NCBI RefSeq assembly: GCF_000716785.1
Contig: NZ_JNYY01000016.1
Span: forward strand, 248,001 to 312,000
Direction: 5' to 3'
Source: Amycolatopsis vancoresmycina
GTDB lineage: Bacteria; Actinomycetota; Actinomycetes; Mycobacteriales; Pseudonocardiaceae
Length of the DNA stretch: 64,000 nt
The translations under genes and the position numbers were made by a program. The notes below the pieces were generated by a model. The model searched no databases. It was given only the letters and a program-made list of their open reading frames with translations, and was not told the DNA's origin. Of the stretch, positions 59,107 through 64,000 are shown in pieces; within the stretch, counting starts at the first letter, position 1, and every line of letters begins with the position of its first letter.

Positions 59107-59921
59107 GCGGGTTTCCCTCCATTCGGGATCCGTGCTGTGTGCCCCTCGGGGGACACCGTTCTCGCCGGCTCGGGATGGGCCGGCTGACCCGCCGTGACGG
59201 GTACGTGGGTGGTGCACGCGGAGTCCCCGCGTGCGATGGTCGCCAGCCGCTGGACGTGGGTGCCCAGCAGCTGCGCGAACGCCTCCGTCTCGGCCTCGCA
59301 GAGCTGCGGGAACTCCGCGGCCACGTGGGCGACCGGACAGTGGTGCTGGCAGAGCTGAGCGCCGACGTTCTGGCCTGGTGCCGGGGCACCGACCTGGCGG
59401 GTCGACGCAGCGTAGCCTTCCCTGCTCAGCGCGGTCGCGAGGGCCTCCGCGCGCGCCGCCGGATCACCCGGTCCGGTGATCGCGGCGCGGTGCGGGCCGA
59501 CGAGCTTCTCGATGCGGTGCTCGGCGAAGGCGCGGACGGCGTCCTCCCCGGCGTGCTCGGCCAGGAAGCGGATCGCGGAGACGGCCAGGTCGTCGTAGGC
59601 GTGCCCGAAGCGGGCGCGGCCCGGCTCGGTCAGCAGGAAGAGCTTCGCCGGACGACCCCGGCCTCGGGGTCCGCGGCGGGGCGCGTCGCGCGTTTCAGCT
59701 TCGCCATCCGCGAGAAGCGCGTCCAGGTGCCGGCGGACGGCCGTGGGGCTGATCCCGAGCTGCTCGGCGACCACGACGGCCGTCATGGGACCCTGTTCGA
59801 GCAGCAGCCTCGCGACCTCGTGCCGGGTCTTGCCCTCGGCGCTGACCTGCGACGGGACGTGCGGGTGCGCGGCGCGGGGCATGTCGCCGCCCGCCTGGTC
59901 ACCCGCCTCCGTCTTTTTCAC
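59103..59921 (-). CDS. sufR: SufR, Fe-S-binding repressor of the suf operon
   Basis: The 272-residue DeoR-like protein has an N-terminal HTH (AEQLGISPTAVRRHLDALLA) and C-terminal cluster-ligand cysteines Cys191, Cys195 and Cys208 (QLCQHHC, PQLC). It represses the operon when it holds an Fe-S cluster. The gene heads sufR-B-D-C-S-U-T. The GTG at 59921 lies inside the operator, consistent with a leaderless autoregulated transcript. Confidence 0.93.
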   Translation of the reverse strand: MKKTEAGDQAGGDMPRAAHPHVPSQVSAEGKTRHEVARLLLEQGPMTAVVVAEQLGISPTAVRRHLDALLADGEAETRDAPRRGPRGRGRPAKLFLLTEPGRARFGHAYDDLAVSAIRFLAEHAGEDAVRAFAEHRIEKLVGPHRAAITGPGDPAARAEALATALSREGYAASTRQVGAPAPGQNVGAQLCQHHCPVAHVAAEFPQLCEAETEAFAQLLGTHVQRLATIARGDSACTTHVPVTAGQPAHPEPARTVSPEGHTARIPNGGKPA

Positions 59922-59932
59922 AACACAAGTGT
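59918..59932 (-). promoter_or_regulatory. SufR operator overlapping the sufR start codon
   Basis: Read on the minus strand the site is ACACT-TGTGT-TGTGA, an exact match to the ACACT-N5-TGTGA inverted repeat reported for mycobacterial SufR. Its right half contains the GTG start of sufR, so bound SufR would cover the start of transcription and translation. It lies in the 93-nt interval shared with the divergent mptB-like gene. Confidence 0.8.
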
Positions 59933-60014
59933 GTCTTATTTCCGGATGACCCGCAAAGGCGGGCCCCGCGGCAGTGATCCGACTCACTCCGGGGCGGACC
60001 GATACCCTGCACCC

Positions 60015-61685
60015 GTGGCAGTGGGCGAACATCCTGCGCAGCAGGGACGGCAAGTGGCGGAGCTGGACACCGGGCGTGCCCATCCCGTCACGCTTTCGCC
60101 CGTCCGCCCGCGCGAGCCGCTGCCCCTGGAGGCCGCCGAGCTGCGCGGGCTGAACGTCGTCCGCCGCTTCGGCACGGTCGGGTCGCTCTTCCTCGCCGTC
60201 GGCTCCCTCGGCGCCGGCGCCGCCCCGGTGATCAACCCGGTGCAGGAGATCCCGGTGCTGCGGCTGTTCACCCGGATCCCGACGGTTTCGCTGGCCATCG
60301 CCATCTCCGGGATGGGCATCCTGGTGCTGAGCTGGCTGATGCTGGGCAGGTTCGCCCGCCCGGACCGCGCCCGGCTCGCGTCGCAGGGACAGCTGGCCCG
60401 CACCATCGCCCTGTGGGTGCTGCCGCTGCTGGTCATCCCGCCGCTGTTCTCCCGCGACGTCTACAGCTACCTCGCGCAGAGCGAGATCGTGCACCGCGGG
60501 ATGGACCCCTACGTGCTGGGCCCGGCGCAGGCCCTCGGCGTCGCGGACCCGTTCACCGCGGGCGTGTCGAACATGTGGCGCGAGACGCCGGCCCCGTACG
60601 GACCGCTGGTGCTGCGCCTCGGCGGCTGGCTGGCGCCGCTGGCCGGCAACAGCATCGCGGTCGGCGTGCTGCTGCAGCGGCTGCTCGCGCTCGCCGGCGT
60701 GGTCCTCATCGTCTGGGCGCTGCCCCGGCTGGCCCGCCGCTTCGGCGTCCAGCCCGCGACCGCGCTGTGGCTCGGCGCGCTGAACCCGCTGCTGATCTTC
60801 CACTTCGTCGCCGGCGCCCACAACGACGCGCTGGCCGTCGGCCTGATGCTGGCCGGCCTCGAGGTCGGCATCCGGAAGCTGCCGATCCGGGTCAAGGGCG
60901 ACACACCACCGCCGCTTGCGCGCGGCGAGCTGCTGTACATCGCGCTCGGCGTGGCCATCATCACCCTCGGTGTCGCGGTCAAGCTGCCCGCGGTGTTCGC
61001 GCTGCCGTTCTTCGCGGTCATGGTGGCGCGGCGCTGGCACGGCCGGCTCAAGGACCTGTTCCACGCCGGCGCGCCGATGGCGCTGTGGTTCGGCGTGGTG
61101 CTGGTGGCGGTGTGCTTCGGCACCGGCCTCGGCTTCGGCTGGGTGGGGGCGACGTTCAGCACGCCGGGCCTGGTCCGCTCCTGGATCTCCCCGACCGCCG
61201 AGCTCGCCAACCTCTCCGGCGTCCTCGGCATCGCGCTCGGCCTCGGCAACCACACCGACGCGCTGGTGCCGATCCTGGGCGTGCTCGGCTACCTCGTCGC
61301 GCTGGCGATCACGTTCAAGTTCCTCTGGGACAGCTTCAAGTGGCGCTACCGGCCGATCATCGGCCTCGGCGTCGCCCTCGGCGCGGTGATGATCCTGCAG
61401 ATCAACCTCCAGCCCTGGTACGTGCTGTGGGCGGTCATCCCGCTGGCCGCGGCGGCCGGGACGTCCCGGTTCCGGGTGGCGGCGGCGGTCCTGTCGGCCG
61501 CCCTGCCGTTCCTGCTCCCGCCGACCGGCAGCACCTTCGACGGCCGTCCGTACGTGCTGCCGTTCGCCTACGTCGCGGCGATCGTCGTCTGCGGCGGCGG
61601 GATGCTGGTCGTGCGGCGCCTCGCGCCCGTGTTGCTGTCCCGGCCGTCCCCGCCGGTGCCCGCGCCCGCCGACGCCGTATCGTGA
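60015..61685 (+). CDS. mptB: MptB-like polyprenol-phosphomannose-dependent alpha-1,6-mannosyltransferase
   Basis: The 556-residue GT-C membrane protein has about twelve hydrophobic segments. The first long loop holds FSRDVYSYLAQSEIVHRGMDPY, the acidic region of the family, and later loops carry the PWYVLW segment. MptB elongates the alpha-1,6-mannan core of lipomannan at the outer membrane face. A TACCCT box seven bases before the GTG suggests a leaderless mRNA. Gene order next to sufR matches Rv1459c-Rv1460 in M. tuberculosis as I recall it. Confidence 0.85.
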   Translation: MAVGEHPAQQGRQVAELDTGRAHPVTLSPVRPREPLPLEAAELRGLNVVRRFGTVGSLFLAVGSLGAGAAPVINPVQEIPVLRLFTRIPTVSLAIAISGMGILVLSWLMLGRFARPDRARLASQGQLARTIALWVLPLLVIPPLFSRDVYSYLAQSEIVHRGMDPYVLGPAQALGVADPFTAGVSNMWRETPAPYGPLVLRLGGWLAPLAGNSIAVGVLLQRLLALAGVVLIVWALPRLARRFGVQPATALWLGALNPLLIFHFVAGAHNDALAVGLMLAGLEVGIRKLPIRVKGDTPPPLARGELLYIALGVAIITLGVAVKLPAVFALPFFAVMVARRWHGRLKDLFHAGAPMALWFGVVLVAVCFGTGLGFGWVGATFSTPGLVRSWISPTAELANLSGVLGIALGLGNHTDALVPILGVLGYLVALAITFKFLWDSFKWRYRPIIGLGVALGAVMILQINLQPWYVLWAVIPLAAAAGTSRFRVAAAVLSAALPFLLPPTGSTFDGRPYVLPFAYVAAIVVCGGGMLVVRRLAPVLLSRPSPPVPAPADAVS

Positions 61686-61691
61686 CCCGAT

Positions 61692-62618
61692 GTGAGTGTC
61701 CCTGCCGTCGAGATCAGCGGGCTGGTCAAAAGCTACGGCTCCACCCGCGCGGTCGACGGCCTCGACCTGCGGATGGAGCGCGGCAGCCTGCTCGCGCTGC
61801 TCGGCCCGAACGGGGCCGGCAAGACCACCACCGTCGAGCTCTGCGAAGGCTTTTCGAAGCCTGACGCGGGCTCGGTACGCGTGCTCGGCCTCGACCCGGT
61901 GCGCGAGTCGGCGGCCCTGCGCCCCCGCGTCGGGATCATGCCCCAGGGCGGCGGCGCGTACCCCGGCGTGCGCGCCGACGAAATGCTGCGGCTGGTGGCG
62001 TCCTGCGCCGCTTCGCCGCTCGACCCGGCCTGGCTGCTGGACGTCCTCGGGCTGGCTTCCGTGCGCCGCACGCCGTTCAAGCGCCTTTCCGGCGGCCAGC
62101 AGCAGCGCCTTTCCCTGGCGTGCGCCCTGGTCGGCCGGCCGGAACTGGTGTTCCTCGACGAGCCGACGGCCGGCATGGACCCGCAGGCCCGCCGGCTGGT
62201 CTGGGACCTCTTGGGCGCGTTGCGCGCCGACGGCGTTTCGGTGCTGCTGACCACGCACCTGATGGAAGAGGCCGAGGCACTGGCCGACACGGTCGTGATC
62301 GTGGACCACGGCAAGGTCGTCGTCTCGGGCGCACCGCAGTCGCTGACGATGGACGAGACCGGCAGCGCGGGCCTGCGGTTCAAGGCCCGCACCCGCCTCG
62401 ACACGGCGTTGCTGACCGCGGCGCTGCCGGAGGGCTACGCGGTCCGCGAGTCCGCTCCGGGCACGTACGTGGTGGTCGGCTCGGTCGACCCGCAGGTGGT
62501 GTCGACGGTCACGGCGTGGTGCGCCCAGCAGGGCGTGCTGCCGGAGGAACTGCAGGTCGGCAAGCGGACCCTGGAAGAGGTCTTCCTCGAGCTGACCGGA
62601 CGGGAGCTGCGGGCGTGA
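61692..62618 (+). CDS. ABC transporter ATP-binding protein (exporter type)
   Basis: The 308-residue ATPase has Walker A LGPNGAGKTT, signature LSGGQQQR, Walker B LVFLDEPTAGMD and a C-terminal extension of about 90 residues, as in DrrA/CcmA-like drug or lipid exporters. The GTG start lies six bases after the mptB stop and the permease start overlaps its end, so it is part of one operon. Confidence 0.92.
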   Translation: MSVPAVEISGLVKSYGSTRAVDGLDLRMERGSLLALLGPNGAGKTTTVELCEGFSKPDAGSVRVLGLDPVRESAALRPRVGIMPQGGGAYPGVRADEMLRLVASCAASPLDPAWLLDVLGLASVRRTPFKRLSGGQQQRLSLACALVGRPELVFLDEPTAGMDPQARRLVWDLLGALRADGVSVLLTTHLMEEAEALADTVVIVDHGKVVVSGAPQSLTMDETGSAGLRFKARTRLDTALLTAALPEGYAVRESAPGTYVVVGSVDPQVVSTVTAWCAQQGVLPEELQVGKRTLEEVFLELTGRELRA

Positions 62619-63397
62619 CTTTTGCTGCGGGGACCTTCACCCCGGCACCCGGCCGGGGATCGCTGGGCCGGATGCTGCGCACCCATGCACGCGTCGAGGT
62701 CAGCCTGACGTTGCGCCACGGCGAGCAGGTGCTGCTGACGCTGCTGATCCCGCTGGCGTTGCTGATCGGGTTGTCCCTTTTGGACATCCTCCCGGCGTCC
62801 TCGCTGGGGTCCGTGCCGCGGGTGGATTGGATCACCCCGCGCATCCTGGCGCTGGCGGTGATGTCCTCGGCGTTCACCGGCCAGGCGATCGCCCTCGGGT
62901 TCGACCGCCGGTACGGGGTGCTGAAGCGCCTCTCGGCGACGGCGTTGCCGAGGTGGCTGCTGGTGGCGGGGCGCCTGGCGGCGGCCCTGGTGGTCGTGGT
63001 CCTGCAGTCGGTGATCATCGGCGTGGTGGCGGCGTTCCTCGGGTGGTCGCCTTCCCTTTCGGGTATTCTGTCGGCGGTTCTGCTCCTCGTCCTGGGCACG
63101 CTCGCCTTCGGCGCGCTGGGTGTGTTGCTGGGCGGGGCGTTGCGGGCCGAGGCGGTGCTGGCGCTGGCGAACATCGTGTGGTTCGTGCTGCTGCTGGCGG
63201 GCGGGATCCTGCTGGCGCCGTCGTCGCTGCCTTCGGGGCTGGCTCGCGTGGTGGAGCTGCTGCCGTCGGGGGCGCTGGCGGAAGGGATGCGGGCCGCTTT
63301 GGTGGACGGTTCGTTCGCGCCCGGGCCGATGGCGGTGCTCGCCGGGTGGGCGGTGGTCGCCGGGGCGGTGGCCTCGCGGACGACCAAGCTCACCTGA
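62615..63397 (+). CDS. ABC-2 type transporter permease
   Basis: The 260-residue partner has six membrane segments in the ABC-2 fold: a first at HGEQVLLTLLIPLALLIGLS, FDRRYGVLKRLSATALPRW as coupling region and later segments around VVLQSVIIGVVAAFLGW. GTG 62615 overlaps the ATPase stop (GTGA). With the ATPase it exports an unknown substrate, perhaps linked to envelope lipid or mannan. Its last eight bases overlap the convergent gene. Confidence 0.88.
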   Translation: MTFAAGTFTPAPGRGSLGRMLRTHARVEVSLTLRHGEQVLLTLLIPLALLIGLSLLDILPASSLGSVPRVDWITPRILALAVMSSAFTGQAIALGFDRRYGVLKRLSATALPRWLLVAGRLAAALVVVVLQSVIIGVVAAFLGWSPSLSGILSAVLLLVLGTLAFGALGVLLGGALRAEAVLALANIVWFVLLLAGGILLAPSSLPSGLARVVELLPSGALAEGMRAALVDGSFAPGPMAVLAGWAVVAGAVASRTTKLT

Positions 63398-64000
63398 CGA
63401 CCAGCTCAGGCGAGTTCGTCGGGTCCCACTTCCAAGCCACCCCGACCCGCGCCCCCGGCGGCAGGCTTCGAGCGGGCAGATCGACGTACCTCGAAGACGA
63501 GACCGGCAGTATCCGGCGCGAGCCCGCGGGTGGCTCCTCCTGCATGTCGATCTCGGACGATCCCACGTAACTCCAGCACTTCGGGGGCACGCTGTCACTC
63601 GAGAACTGCACCCTGATCAACACTTCCCGAGCTCCTTGGCAGGTGATCGTGGTTTCGGTGTAGCTGGTGAACCGAGCGGGGTGTGCGTAGCGGCTCCTGG
63701 TGGCGAAGAAGCCGTATTCCCCTTCGTCGAGCGGAACCGCCAGCAGCACGTCGACGAGCCACGCGTCACCTTCTTCCGAGATCTTGACCGGCTTGACCTT
63801 GCCGATCGTGCAGTTGAGGTACGGCTCGACGTTGACCCGGCCGCTCCCGGCGTGGGAGATCCCCTGGAGCGCCGCCGCCCGGACGCGGAAGCGGTCGACC
63901 CCGTCGCTCGTGGCCCTGATCCAACGTTCGACCGTCCGGACCTCCCGCGTTCCCTTTCCGCTGACGAACGAGGTGACGACCAAGCGGTCCAGGTACACCG
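63390..64000 (-). CDS. unrecognised protein, N-terminus beyond window
   Basis: At least 202 residues read from the right edge. No signal peptide or membrane segment is visible in the part seen; it is beta-rich with two cysteines (NCTIG, PKCWS) and the segment GSGRVNVEPYLNC. A near-terminal GTG at 63998 could be the start, but the frame is open to the edge, so the true start may be upstream. I recognise no family. It is convergent with the permease gene, overlapping by eight bases. Confidence 0.55.
   Translation of the reverse strand, partial: VYLDRLVVTSFVSGKGTREVRTVERWIRATSDGVDRFRVRAAALQGISHAGSGRVNVEPYLNCTIGKVKPVKISEEGDAWLVDVLLAVPLDEGEYGFFATRSRYAHPARFTSYTETTITCQGAREVLIRVQFSSDSVPPKCWSYVGSSEIDMQEEPPAGSRRILPVSSSRYVDLPARSLPPGARVGVAWKWDPTNSPELVVR

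Noticed and set aside
59922..62309. Extension of the sufR frame to the right, across mptB and the ABC gene
   Set aside because: The extra 796 residues are the antisense of two well-supported membrane/ATPase genes; the SufR protein begins at the GTG inside its operator.

Overview
The window is a very GC-rich actinobacterial chromosome segment. GTG and TTG starts are frequent, 4-nt stop/start overlaps (ATGA/GTGA) are common, and several genes look leaderless (TANNNT box about 7 nt before the start codon). The gene set (F420-type LLM oxidoreductase, MptB-like mannosyltransferase beside a sufR-sufBDCSU-sufT operon in the mycobacterial order, actinobacterial VLRF1, snapalysin, GGDEF/EAL proteins with a BldD-like site) points to the Pseudonocardiaceae, probably Amycolatopsis or a close relative. 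That genus call is an inference from gene content. No rRNA, tRNA, CRISPR array, insertion sequence or prophage was recognised.

Layout. 1-2.3 kb: a NACHT-type NTPase on the minus strand, running off the left edge. 2.3-4.1 kb: a possible small ORF, then a crotonase and an acetoacetate-decarboxylase-like protein. 4.2-8.5 kb: ribonucleotide reductase nrdA-nrdB behind tandem NrdR-box-like sites. The NrdB is of chlamydial class Ic type (Phe where the radical Tyr should be). 8.5-13 kb: NUDIX, PPOX, P450 and a degenerate GGDEF-EAL protein. 13-18.3 kb: peroxiredoxin, GNAT, LytR-CpsA-Psr, Cfa-like methyltransferase, hydrolase and SIS protein. 18.3-24.6 kb: beta-lactamase-fold hydrolase with an operator-promoter, ABC exporter, MarR, LLM oxidoreductase, GT87 and a 69-aa HTH protein. 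24.7-30.2 kb: ABC-F ATPase, acVLRF1 and a large secreted S8-like protease. 30.5-37.3 kb: dGTPase, a frameshifted PASTA lipoprotein, SRPBCC-ArsR pair, EAL-CBS-GGDEF protein, TetR and a glycosyltransferase.

At 37335-37375 the sequence is not biological. It is an Illumina Nextera adapter followed by what reads as an i5 index, inserted inside a genomic palindrome. It supplies the stop codon of the sulfotransferase reading frame next to it. The join between the two halves of the window at this point is therefore unproven, and the sulfotransferase C-terminus is missing.

37.4-43.6 kb: a four-gene operon (SnoaL-like, DUF1214, SDR, PAPS-dependent sulfotransferase) diverges from cysD-cysNC, which makes PAPS. 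Together they look like a dedicated sulfation module. 43.7-53.5 kb: VOC protein, methyltransferase, two-component system, AsnC/EamA pair, a TRADD-N-associated-type membrane protein, snapalysin, ABC1-type kinase, a signal-peptidase-like protein lacking its catalytic Ser and Lys, YnfA-like and DUF4184 proteins. 53.5-59.9 kb: the complete Suf Fe-S assembly operon, with a SufR operator over the sufR start. 60-63.4 kb: MptB-like mannosyltransferase and a two-gene ABC exporter. The window ends inside an unrecognised minus-strand gene.

Two families of intergenic inverted repeats sit after stop codons. One is a 44-46 nt palindrome (three copies, two of which supply the stop codon of the preceding gene). 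The other is a mirrored array of about 20-nt units between convergent genes (two places). They probably act as terminators or strand-structure elements, and they are the main unexplained structure in the window.
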